40,000 nucleotides of DNA, from the NCBI GenBank assembly GCA_030743815.1, contig JASLRT010000066.1:1-40000 (forward strand), written 5' to 3'. The notes beneath the pieces were generated by a model. It was not told the DNA's origin and did not search any database. It saw only the letters and a list, made by a program, of their open reading frames with translations. Within the stretch, counting starts at the first letter, position 1; each line of letters starts with the position of its first letter. Of the stretch, positions 27,402 through 35,667 are shown piece by piece. Source of the stretch: Candidatus Neomarinimicrobiota bacterium. GTDB taxonomy: Bacteria; Fidelibacterota; Marinisomatia; Marinisomatales; S15-B10. The position numbers and the translations under genes are program-made.

Positions 27402-27905
27402 ATGTTGAAAAACAGCAAGACTATAATTTATCTGCTTTCACTGGTATTGCTTCTGGGGTGCGGTCAGAAAGCTGAGTCGCCGGCCGGCATGCTGGATAAG
27501 GCGAAAACGGAGATCGATGAATCAAGATTTACCGATGCGACCCAGTTGTTGCGCAAACTGGTAGAGCAGTATCCTGAAAGCCCTGAAGCGGCCGAGGCAC
27601 AATATATACTGGGAGATACATTTCTCTCCGCCGCAAAGGATTTTGAACAGGCGATCAGTGAATATCGACTGGTTGTCAGCAAATACCCGGAGTCGAGATT
27701 TGCAGTTAACGCCCAGTTCATGATCGGTTACATTTTTGCTAACTTCCTTATTGATGTTGAGTTGGCTAGGAATGAGTACAACCGTTTCCTTGAGCTCTAC
27801 TCCGACAAGGCTGATAGCGGGCTCGTCCAGTCAGTCCGCTTTGAACTACAAAATCTCGGCAAAGATCTCAATGATATTCATCAGCTCCGTCACATTACTT
27901 CATAA
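27402..27905 (+). CDS. TPR outer-membrane lipoprotein, BamD-like
   Basis: This 167-residue precursor has a lipoprotein signal with lipobox LLLGC (Cys20). The mature part contains TPR-type helices (about 45-145), for example EAAEAQYILGDTFLSAAKDFEQAISEYRLV split over two repeats, then SRFAVNAQFMIGYIFANF. This resembles BamD or YbgF/CpoB-type proteins, which have 240 or more residues, so this one is short. Its location just after an Omp85 gene suggests work in outer-membrane assembly, but that is inferred. The gene after it (MoxR) starts 27 bases downstream. Confidence 0.75.
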   Translation: MLKNSKTIIYLLSLVLLLGCGQKAESPAGMLDKAKTEIDESRFTDATQLLRKLVEQYPESPEAAEAQYILGDTFLSAAKDFEQAISEYRLVVSKYPESRFAVNAQFMIGYIFANFLIDVELARNEYNRFLELYSDKADSGLVQSVRFELQNLGKDLNDIHQLRHITS

Positions 27906-27932
27906 TTCTCCATTAGATCAAAACTGCCTTAA

Positions 27933-28928
27933 ATGACCGATTTCAGTCTGACTGAGATAAACGAACGAATAGCGAAAGAGTCAGCCTTTGTCAAACCGCT
28001 GACCGATGAAATCGCGAAAGTGATTGTTGGTCAGAACGACGTCGTCACTAAAATCCTCATCGGTCTTCTTGCCAACGGTCATATCCTGCTGGAAGGTGTA
28101 CCGGGGCTTGCCAAAACGACCATCGTGAAGACGATCGCATTGCTGATTGACACCAGATTCCAACGAATCCAATTCACGCCCGATATGCTTCCCGCTGATC
28201 TCCTGGGGACACTTATATATAATCAGAAGACAGGCGGCTTTGAGACGAAGAAGGGCCCCATATTTGCCAACATCATCCTTGCCGATGAGATAAACCGCTC
28301 TCCGGCGAAAGTGCAGAGTGCTCTCTTGGAGGCGATGCAGGAACGGCAGGTTACTATAGGAGAGGAGACATTTCTTCTCGACGATCCGTTCCTCGTTTTC
28401 GCTACCCAGAATCCCATAGAGCAAGAGGGAACCTATCCTCTCCCGGAAGCGCAGGTAGATCGCTTCATGATGAAGCTGAAAGTGGACTATCCCGAGAAAG
28501 GAGAAGAGATGCAGATTCTGCGCAGGATAGCCGGTGGTAACACTGTTCCTGATATGAAACCGGTAGTAACGCCGGAAACTATCAGGGACTCAAGGTCGGT
28601 TGTCACTGATATCTACGTAGATGAGAAGATTGAACAATACGCCGTGGATCTGGTACTTGCCACACGTAATCCTGCTGAATATAATCTGGCTGAAATAGAG
28701 AGCCTGATTGCTTACGGCGGTTCGCCCAGAGCGACAATTTATCTGATCCTAGCATCTAAGGCGCGAGCTTTCCTTGAAGGGAGAGGTTACGTTGTACCGG
28801 AGGATATTCGCTATATTGGCGAGGACATTCTTCGCCATCGAATTATTCCCACTTATGAAGCGGAAGCGGAAGAGATAACCCCCGAAAACCTGATACAAAG
28901 ACTTTTTGACACTATTGAAGTGCCGTAA
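27933..28928 (+). CDS. MoxR-family AAA ATPase
   Basis: This 331-residue AAA ATPase has Walker A GVPGLAKT at 55-62, Walker B IILADE at 114-119 followed by INRSPAKVQSALLEAMQE, and sensor 1 FATQNP at 156-161. These features define the MoxR family, chaperone-like ATPases that act with von Willebrand factor A domain proteins on metal insertion or complex assembly. The DUF58 gene lies nine bases downstream, the usual pairing. No VWA gene is present in the window. The client cannot be read from the sequence. Confidence 0.93.
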   Translation: MTDFSLTEINERIAKESAFVKPLTDEIAKVIVGQNDVVTKILIGLLANGHILLEGVPGLAKTTIVKTIALLIDTRFQRIQFTPDMLPADLLGTLIYNQKTGGFETKKGPIFANIILADEINRSPAKVQSALLEAMQERQVTIGEETFLLDDPFLVFATQNPIEQEGTYPLPEAQVDRFMMKLKVDYPEKGEEMQILRRIAGGNTVPDMKPVVTPETIRDSRSVVTDIYVDEKIEQYAVDLVLATRNPAEYNLAEIESLIAYGGSPRATIYLILASKARAFLEGRGYVVPEDIRYIGEDILRHRIIPTYEAEAEEITPENLIQRLFDTIEVP

Positions 28929-28937
28929 TTCTGTATC

Positions 28938-29813
28938 ATGATTCCACGGCAGATTCTCAAAAAAGTCCGTCACATAGAAATCCGCACCCGCCACTTGGTA
29001 AATGATATCTTCGGTGGTGAGTATCACAGTGTATTCAAAGGCCGTGGCATGACGTTTTCTGAGGTACGGGAATATCAGCCCGGCGATGATATCCGGCTCA
29101 TCGACTGGAATGTCACCGCCAGATACAATGCACCGTTCGTAAAGGTGTTTGAGGAGGAACGGGAACTGACCGTATTTATACTTTATGATGCCAGCCGCTC
29201 AGGACATTTCGGGACCACCGCCCACTTCAAATCGGAACTGGCGGCTGAAATCGGCGCCGTTCTCGGTTTTTCCGCCATCAAGAATAACGACAAGGTTGGA
29301 CTTTTGATTTTTACAGAAAATGTGGAGCGATTCATACCTCCCAAGAAAGGAACTTCCCATGTGTTAAGGGTGGTGAGGGAACTTCTCTACCATGAACCGG
29401 AGGCCCGGGGTACGGATATCGGTGCCGCTCTGAGCTATCTGCTGAGCGTGGCTCACAGACGGAGCGTTGTTTTTCTCATATCAGATTTTCTTGATATGGA
29501 ATTAGAGCAGACATTACGTGTGGCAAATCAAAAACACGATCTGATTGGTATCCAGATATTCGATCCTGGGGAGATCGACCTTGCTGATATAGGACTTGTG
29601 AAAATCCACGATGCCGAAACTGAGGAAACTTTCTGGCTGGACACTACTTCCCACGCCGCTCGTGTTGAGTACAGGAATCAGATGCTGGCAAAGATGGAAT
29701 CGTTCCACGGTGACTGTAAGCGCGCAAACTTTGATCTGATCCCCATTGCAGCGGACAATGATTATGTCGAACCGCTCATGGGATATTTCCGGCAGAGGGA
29801 GAAGAGGTTCTGA
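28938..29813 (+). CDS. DUF58 domain protein
   Basis: This 291-residue protein carries the DUF58 motif REYQPGDDIRLIDWNVTAR (44-62), then a VWA-like fold: VFILYDASRSGHFG near residue 80 resembles a partly conserved MIDAS motif DxSxS. It has no membrane segment. DUF58 proteins are constant companions of MoxR ATPases and are thought to be adaptors. It follows moxR by nine bases; an 82-base gap then separates it from the BatD-like gene. Confidence 0.9.
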   Translation: MIPRQILKKVRHIEIRTRHLVNDIFGGEYHSVFKGRGMTFSEVREYQPGDDIRLIDWNVTARYNAPFVKVFEEERELTVFILYDASRSGHFGTTAHFKSELAAEIGAVLGFSAIKNNDKVGLLIFTENVERFIPPKKGTSHVLRVVRELLYHEPEARGTDIGAALSYLLSVAHRRSVVFLISDFLDMELEQTLRVANQKHDLIGIQIFDPGEIDLADIGLVKIHDAETEETFWLDTTSHAARVEYRNQMLAKMESFHGDCKRANFDLIPIAADNDYVEPLMGYFRQREKRF

Positions 29814-29854
29814 TATAGTGTGCGGAGTGAGTGAAGATTGAGAACGACAAATAT

Positions 29855-29879
29855 CAAATCAAGAATATAGAATGATTTG
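29855..29879. repeat. Inverted repeat in gap before BatD-like gene
   Basis: CAAATCA (29855-29861) and TGATTTG (29873-29879) are perfect inverted copies around an 11-base A-rich loop. No T-run follows, so it is not a convincing terminator. It could be a binding site or chance in an AT-rich gap. Confidence 0.25.
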
Positions 29880-29895
29880 GTGAGACGGGTAATCG

Positions 29896-30939
29896 ATGTT
29901 AAAGCGAAGTGTTATCTTCGAGCTCATTTCGGGGGATAGATCTGGTTCGATGCTGAAAAGTGCGACAGTCTTAGCGAAAGCATCAATTGGCATCGCTTTC
30001 TTGACTGCGCTGACTGTCTGGAACGGGTGCGGAGCCGATTATCAATCTGTGTCCTCCTTTCATGTTTATAGCACAGTTGATACGAGCCGGGCAGCAATCG
30101 GAGACGTTGTCCGATTTCAGATCTGGGCTAAAGGAACCGGGGAGAGGAGAATCTCATTCCCGCCTATGGCTATCGAGGACTCTGATATTCTTGTGGTAGA
30201 GAGGCGCGATCTGGAAGGGGACAACAGTGATGACATTGGCATGGAATTTCAGATCACTTTCTGGGATACCGGCCGTTTTGAACTTCCGGCATATACAGTC
30301 AACGTTATGAATACAGACAACGATTCTATCGATTACGCCATCACTACGGATCCCGTTGCAGTTACTGTCGAATCGGTCGTCACCGATCCCCAGCCGAGCC
30401 TGAGGGCCATCAAGGAACCTGTACCGATTCCTATTCTCGTGCCGTACAGGATCATCCTTTCACTGGCGGCGATTGTTATTCTTCTGGGATTTCTCCTCTG
30501 GATCTGGCGCAAGAGAGTGGTGGAAAAGCGGGAGCCACCGCTGGTGCAAATTCCTTCCCGGCCACCTATCGATATTGCATGGGAAAAACTGGAGAATCTA
30601 CGCCAGGCAAAGCTGGATTCGCCGGACGAAGTCAAAGAGTTTTATGCAGCACTTTCTCATATTGTGAGAGAGTATATGGAATACCAGTTCTTCATCAGGG
30701 CCATGGAGATGACAACCTCGGAAATTGAAATGGCCAGGGATCTCTTCCCGCTGGAAAGTGAGGACGTTGATCCGATGCTTGATATTCTCAAGCGGGCAGA
30801 CCTGGCCAAGTTTGCCCGTTTTCAGCCTGAAAAGGGGCGCAGCAGGAAAGATATTGTTGCCATCAGTGAATTCATCGAGAAGACCAGAGTCCATCTGTCG
30901 CTGGTGGAAAATGGTGTGACGAAAGCGGAGGTACTATGA
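29896..30939 (+). CDS. BatD-like membrane protein of the MoxR locus
   Basis: This 347-residue protein has an N-terminal signal-like segment (about 19-43), a periplasmic beta-sandwich-like region to about 180, a central membrane segment (about 182-208, RIILSLAAIVILLGFLLWIW), and a cytoplasmic helical domain. That layout resembles BatD and DUF4381-type proteins beside MoxR and DUF58 genes. Two starts are possible: ATG 29896, or ATG 29950, which gives a more normal signal peptide ending near WNGC. The stop overlaps the next gene by ATGA. Function is unknown beyond association with MoxR. Confidence 0.65.
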   Translation: MLKRSVIFELISGDRSGSMLKSATVLAKASIGIAFLTALTVWNGCGADYQSVSSFHVYSTVDTSRAAIGDVVRFQIWAKGTGERRISFPPMAIEDSDILVVERRDLEGDNSDDIGMEFQITFWDTGRFELPAYTVNVMNTDNDSIDYAITTDPVAVTVESVVTDPQPSLRAIKEPVPIPILVPYRIILSLAAIVILLGFLLWIWRKRVVEKREPPLVQIPSRPPIDIAWEKLENLRQAKLDSPDEVKEFYAALSHIVREYMEYQFFIRAMEMTTSEIEMARDLFPLESEDVDPMLDILKRADLAKFARFQPEKGRSRKDIVAISEFIEKTRVHLSLVENGVTKAEVL

Positions 30940-31886
30940 TAGAAGTAAGGAACTTGACGAAGAGATACAGCACTTTCACTGCCGTGGATGATATCTCTTT
31001 TACCGTAGAGAAGGGCCAGATTTTGGGATTCCTCGGACCCAACGGCGCCGGCAAGACTACGACCATGCGGGTCATTACGGGCTTCATGCCGCCTACTAAA
31101 GGGACCGTAGTAGTGGCAGGATTCGATGTGGTTGAGAAACCGCTGGAAGTGAAAAGGCGTATCGGTTACCTGCCGGAATCGCCACCGCTCTATCTCGAAA
31201 TGACGGTGAATGAATATCTTGCTTTTGCCGCCAGACTAAAGCAGATCCCTTCCGCACAGGTAACTGAAAAGATAGCCGGCGCATCGCAAAAAGCAGCTAT
31301 CAGCGATGTGGGGGATAAGGTTATTAAGACCCTCTCCAAGGGATATCGCCAGAGAGTCGGTCTCGCTCAGGCTCTAATTCACGATCCGGAAGTTCTCGTA
31401 CTGGATGAACCTACTATCGGTCTTGATCCTATCCAGATAAGGGAAGTTCGCGAAATGATCAAGTCGCTGGCTCACGAACATACCATCATCCTGTCTACCC
31501 ACATTCTGCCAGAAGTGGATATGACGTGTGACAGTGTGGTGATAATTGACAGAGGGAAAATTATTGCTCAAGATACCCCGGACGGGCTGGCAAAATCGCT
31601 TGAAGGTGCGGAGAAATTGACCATCATGGCTGAAGGCCCGGCGGAAGAAATTTCGGCGGCCGTTAAAGACATCCGGGGGGTGCAAAAGGTTGTCGAGTCC
31701 ACCAGTGAAAATGGCGTTTCAACACTGACCCTGGAGTGTGATTTCCAGTTCCATGTACGCAAGGGGCTTTCAGAAGTCATGTCAGAAAAGGGGTGGGGAC
31801 TCCTCGAAATGAAGGTGGAGGAGACCACGCTGGAGGATGTGTTCATTCATCTCATGTCTGACAGTTCTGAGGAGGTTGTATCATGA
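30936..31886 (+). CDS. ABC transporter ATPase, GldA-like
   Basis: This 316-residue ABC ATPase has Walker A GPNGAGKTT at 34-42, a signature LSKGYRQRVGLAQAL near 132-146, Walker B EVLVLDEP near 152-159, and a C-terminal regulatory domain of about 90 residues typical of ABC-2 exporters. It is followed by a GldF-like permease and a GldG-like auxiliary protein, the order of the gldA/gldFG-type system. In Flavobacterium these were linked to gliding, but homologues occur widely in non-gliding bacteria. ATGA overlaps at both ends indicate tight coupling. The substrate is unknown. Confidence 0.88.
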   Translation: MIEVRNLTKRYSTFTAVDDISFTVEKGQILGFLGPNGAGKTTTMRVITGFMPPTKGTVVVAGFDVVEKPLEVKRRIGYLPESPPLYLEMTVNEYLAFAARLKQIPSAQVTEKIAGASQKAAISDVGDKVIKTLSKGYRQRVGLAQALIHDPEVLVLDEPTIGLDPIQIREVREMIKSLAHEHTIILSTHILPEVDMTCDSVVIIDRGKIIAQDTPDGLAKSLEGAEKLTIMAEGPAEEISAAVKDIRGVQKVVESTSENGVSTLTLECDFQFHVRKGLSEVMSEKGWGLLEMKVEETTLEDVFIHLMSDSSEEVVS

Positions 31887-32665
31887 GGAATGTAATAACC
31901 GTGTTCAGACGGGATTTCCGTTCGTACTTCTCATCTCCGGTGGCCTACGTGGTAATCGGACTGTTTCTTGTGCTGACGGGCGTTTTCTTTTACCTGCTTA
32001 CTTCATCGTTCATGCAGTACGCCACCAATCTTCAGTGGCAAGCAGCCAGATATCGTCAGCCACCTCCGCCGGTGAACGTAAATCACATGATCTTGCGGCC
32101 GCTGTTTTCCAACATCAGTGTCATCACTCTCTTTGTGGTGCCGATGATCACCATGCGCAGTTTTTCCGATGAGAAAAAGACAGGTACGCTGGAGCTGCTC
32201 TTAACGTCGCCGATTACCACCGCGCAGATTGTGCTGGGGAAATTCCTGGCGGCTTTCTTCCTGTATGCCATTATGGTGCTGCTGACGTGGGTCTATCCGC
32301 TTGTGATTATCCTTTTCGGTGATCCCGATGCTCTACCGATTGTGATTTCTTATCTTGGTGTCCTCGGGATGGGGGCGGCGTCCATAGGGATCGGAATCTG
32401 GATCTCAGCCATGACGGAAAATCAGATCATTTCAGCCATGGGAACTTTCGTCATCCTGCTTTTCCTCTGGCTGGTGGGGTGGTTCTCAAATTTTACGTCA
32501 GGTTTCTTAGGAGGATTCTTTGAATATCTCTCCATTGTGGAACATTTCGATGATTTTGCCAAAGGGATATTCGACACGGGCCATCTGATGTATTATGTCT
32601 CGCTGAGCGGAATTACGCTGTTTCTGGCCCATCAGTCTATTGAAAGTGTAAGGTGGAGGTCGTGA
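31883..32665 (+). CDS. ABC-2 type permease, GldF-like
   Basis: This 260-residue inner-membrane protein has six membrane segments. The N-terminus VITVFRRDFRSYFSSPVAYVV and the segment MRSFSDEKKTGTLELLLTSP are marks of ABC-2 permeases of the GldF/NosY-type group. It overlaps the ATPase upstream by ATGA and the auxiliary gene downstream by one base (TGATG). It forms the channel of the exporter; the cargo is unknown. Confidence 0.88.
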   Translation: MRNVITVFRRDFRSYFSSPVAYVVIGLFLVLTGVFFYLLTSSFMQYATNLQWQAARYRQPPPPVNVNHMILRPLFSNISVITLFVVPMITMRSFSDEKKTGTLELLLTSPITTAQIVLGKFLAAFFLYAIMVLLTWVYPLVIILFGDPDALPIVISYLGVLGMGAASIGIGIWISAMTENQIISAMGTFVILLFLWLVGWFSNFTSGFLGGFFEYLSIVEHFDDFAKGIFDTGHLMYYVSLSGITLFLAHQSIESVRWRS

Positions 32666-34221
32666 TGAAGATGTTGTGGCGTGGTTCTCTGTACGACGGA
32701 CTGGCAGTCCTTTTTCTGGGATGGCTGTATGGTGTCTCAATTGTAAAGTTCGACTGGATAGCATGGACGCTCATCGGCTTGGGCGGCGTTCTCGTGGTGG
32801 CCTCAGTGGGGCTGAACTGGAACCGATTTTCTCAGATGGTAAAAGAGAGAAGAACGCAGGTCAGCCTGAACGCCCTTCTGGTGATCGTTCTCGTACTCGG
32901 CATTGTGGGTATGCTGGATTACCTCTCTATCCGGCACTCATGGCGCGTAGATACCACTTCGCAGAGGGAATTCAGTCTCTCGGAACAAACTGTAAGTATA
33001 TTGAGGAATCTGGATGAAGATGTATCGTTGACGGCGTTTGTGAGCGATGCGGAAATCCGGCAGATGGGAGACCGCCTCACTGAATATGTTCACTACTCAG
33101 CCAAGTTCAAGTATGATATCATCGATCCCATCAAAGAGCCTGACCGGGTGCGAGAATTCTTCGGCCCCGATAAGCAGTACCTCGATATGCCGACACTCGT
33201 CCTCAAGACAGCTCTGAAAGATGAAGAGATAAAGAGTGTTGACGAGGAGAATATCACCAACGCCCTGATCAAGGTGACGCGCAAGGAGAAGCGCAAGGTC
33301 TATTTTACTCAGGGGCATGGCGAAAAGACGATTAATCCCGATCAGCCCGGGATGGACGGATATCAATTCGTGAGGGAGGATCTGGAGAAGCAGCATTTCG
33401 ACGTGGAGGAAATCAATCTCTATGAATCAGAAGCCGTTCCTGTGGATGCCGATGTTCTCGTGGTAGCGGGGCCCGCCCGGCGGCTGGCGAAAGGGGAAAT
33501 CGATGCCGTTGACAAGTTTCTCGAAGACGGAGGAAACGTGCTGGCCATGATCGATCCCGAAACGGAGAGTGGCACTGATTCTTTGCTTGCGAATTGGAAT
33601 GTAAAACTGAACCGCGATATGGTCATCGAGACACACTCCAGTTTTGTTCTCACTTCTCAGGGATTAAGCCGACAGAGCAACGTGAGTGTGGCACCGGCGT
33701 CGGCCGAATACGGCGAACATATGATAACCAAAAACTTTCGCTTTGCTACATCTTACATCAAGGCCCAATCGTTGACCGTCATTGATGAGGAAGATGATTC
33801 CATTGAGACAACTCCTCTGGTCTACACAAGCGGCAACAGTTGGGGGGAGACCAATCTGGACATGCTGTTCGATGAAGGAAAAGTCGCACAGGATGAGGAT
33901 GATCACGAGGGACCAACAACGGTGGCCATGGCTGTGGAGAAAGATAGCGGCAACAAGACGCGTCTTGTGGTGATGGGTGACTCCGATTTCGCCTCCGATG
34001 TCTATGTGGAGCAGGCTCCCGGGAATAGAGATTTTTTCCTCAATGTAGTGAGTTGGCTGGCAGAGGAAGAGGATTTGATTTCGGTACGGCCGAAGGAAAC
34101 CGAAAACCGCCCCCTTACAATGACCATGCGCCAGCAGAAGCTGACACTGTTCTTCCTGATTATCCTTCTCCCGCTACTGGCTGTCCGAATGGGGATTCAC
34201 GTTTACATGAAGAGATCCTGA
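32665..34221 (+). CDS. GldG-like auxiliary component of ABC exporter
   Basis: This 518-residue protein has two membrane segments at the N-terminus (about 10-30 and 32-55) and a third just before it enters the periplasm, a large extracytoplasmic domain (about 95-485) of the ABC_transp_aux type (FTQGHGEKTINPD, DVLVVAGPARRLAKGEIDAV, NVLAMIDPE), and a C-terminal membrane segment. This is the GldG family layout. ATG 32665 is chosen because GGAGG lies five bases upstream and overlaps the permease stop; upstream GTG codons are in frame but poorly placed. Confidence 0.86.
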   Translation: MKMLWRGSLYDGLAVLFLGWLYGVSIVKFDWIAWTLIGLGGVLVVASVGLNWNRFSQMVKERRTQVSLNALLVIVLVLGIVGMLDYLSIRHSWRVDTTSQREFSLSEQTVSILRNLDEDVSLTAFVSDAEIRQMGDRLTEYVHYSAKFKYDIIDPIKEPDRVREFFGPDKQYLDMPTLVLKTALKDEEIKSVDEENITNALIKVTRKEKRKVYFTQGHGEKTINPDQPGMDGYQFVREDLEKQHFDVEEINLYESEAVPVDADVLVVAGPARRLAKGEIDAVDKFLEDGGNVLAMIDPETESGTDSLLANWNVKLNRDMVIETHSSFVLTSQGLSRQSNVSVAPASAEYGEHMITKNFRFATSYIKAQSLTVIDEEDDSIETTPLVYTSGNSWGETNLDMLFDEGKVAQDEDDHEGPTTVAMAVEKDSGNKTRLVVMGDSDFASDVYVEQAPGNRDFFLNVVSWLAEEEDLISVRPKETENRPLTMTMRQQKLTLFFLIILLPLLAVRMGIHVYMKRS

Positions 34222-34308
34222 CGCTTGCGCGGAGTGTGACAATGAAACGAAGTGAAATTGTTGCTGATCTGAAGTTCAAGCAAGAAATGGAGGATAAGTA
34301 ACAGACCA

Positions 34309-35667
34309 ATGAAGAAAACGATCATTCTGGCGGCAATTGCGGCAGCGCTGGCGGCGTTCATCTATTCCGATATCGAAAAAGGGAAAGAGCGTGAAGAGGC
34401 GGAGGAATATGAGTCGTCGCTGTTGAAGATTGAGCAAGACGACGTCAATTCCATCACACTCATTAAGTGGGAGGGCGACACAATCGTCTATGTCCGTGCA
34501 GAAAATGACAAGTGGCGTATCACTTCGCCTGTTGTGACCGAAGGAGATCAATCCGCCGTCAGGAGTAATGTGAGCGGCTTCGTCAATGCCGATATCAAGA
34601 GGCGCCTGAGAACTACTGCCGCCAAACTCAAAAACTTTGGTCTCGATCCCGCTGCCATGGAGGTGATTATTGAGACTGGCGATGATCGTAAGATTAACCT
34701 GTTAGTTGGTGATAAAGCGGCCACAAGAGGCGACATGTTCGTCGCCTTCAAAGATTCGCTGCAAGTGCTGGTGACATCTTCCAATATCCTGACTCTGGCT
34801 GACAAATCACTCTTCGACCTGCGGGACAAGAAGATTGCTCACTATGAAAAGGACGACGTGAAGCGGGTGGAAATTGTATCGCAGCAGTACGATATCGTTC
34901 TGGAAAAATCGGGAGATGAGTGGATCATGCTGAAGCCGGGGGGGATCCTGGTAGACAATTCACGGGTCGACAGTTTTCTCAACAGTCTGAAGAACTATTC
35001 GGCAAAGTCATTTGCACAGGAGTCATTCAGTGATGGGGCGCAGTTCGGTTTTGATAAGCCGGTTCTGAAGCTCAGCCTGATGCTCGGCGATGAACTGTCC
35101 ACCAAGAAAATTGTCATCGGCAAGCAGCTTGAAGATGACGATGAGGCGCATTACGGCTACGAATCTGGGAGATCGCCGGTGTTTGTCGTGCGGGAGTCCA
35201 ACAGGGAGAGCATGACGAAGGAGCCGTTCTATTTCCAGGATAAGAAGATTGCCCGTTTCGATAAGAGTGAAATTACTGAGATCCGATTTTCAGGAGCATA
35301 TCAGGTCACGCTGACAAAAGAAGATACCATCGGCTGGTACGCCTTTACGGACTCCAGTATAAAAGTAGAAGACTCGGACATGGATCGCCTGTTTTCGCAT
35401 TTCAGCGCTCTAAACGTACGCGAGTTGGCCACCTATTCCCCCGAGGACCTCAGCGCCTACGGGTTGTCATCTCCTTTTCTTGCGGTTTCCCTCCTGAGGG
35501 AGGGCGAACAGGTTGCGGGATTTGAGGTGGGAGACGGCGTGGACAGCGACCGCTACGTTCGCAGCAGTGCTTATCCGTTTATCTACAAGTCATCCGTCAG
35601 TCAGGTGGATCGAATATTGGAATGGCTGAAGGAGTTCTTCGATCCCGAAGAGTCGTTACCGCTCTAG
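34309..35667 (+). CDS. DUF4340 domain protein
   Basis: This 452-residue protein has an N-terminal anchor or signal (residues 3-19) and a long extracytoplasmic region with repeated segments such as KLKNFGLDPAAMEVII and ELATYSPEDLSAYGLSSP, the x-Y-G-L-x-x-P pattern of DUF4340. Such genes regularly follow GldFG-type ABC exporters, so it probably serves the same machine. A role is not known. An 87-base gap separates it from the GldG-like gene. Its stop codon overlaps the convergent stop of the minus-strand gene by four bases. Confidence 0.82.
   Translation: MKKTIILAAIAAALAAFIYSDIEKGKEREEAEEYESSLLKIEQDDVNSITLIKWEGDTIVYVRAENDKWRITSPVVTEGDQSAVRSNVSGFVNADIKRRLRTTAAKLKNFGLDPAAMEVIIETGDDRKINLLVGDKAATRGDMFVAFKDSLQVLVTSSNILTLADKSLFDLRDKKIAHYEKDDVKRVEIVSQQYDIVLEKSGDEWIMLKPGGILVDNSRVDSFLNSLKNYSAKSFAQESFSDGAQFGFDKPVLKLSLMLGDELSTKKIVIGKQLEDDDEAHYGYESGRSPVFVVRESNRESMTKEPFYFQDKKIARFDKSEITEIRFSGAYQVTLTKEDTIGWYAFTDSSIKVEDSDMDRLFSHFSALNVRELATYSPEDLSAYGLSSPFLAVSLLREGEQVAGFEVGDGVDSDRYVRSSAYPFIYKSSVSQVDRILEWLKEFFDPEESLPL

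Noticed and set aside
29814-29895. Gap sequence resembling part of a dispersed repeat (GTGCGGAGTGAGTGAAG), compared with 34228-34256
   Set aside because: The similarity is short and interrupted, so I cannot support a repeat family from two weak copies.
34242-34301. 19-codon frame between the GldG-like and DUF4340 genes
   Set aside because: It is too short, has no binding site of note and no recognisable feature; treated as intergenic.
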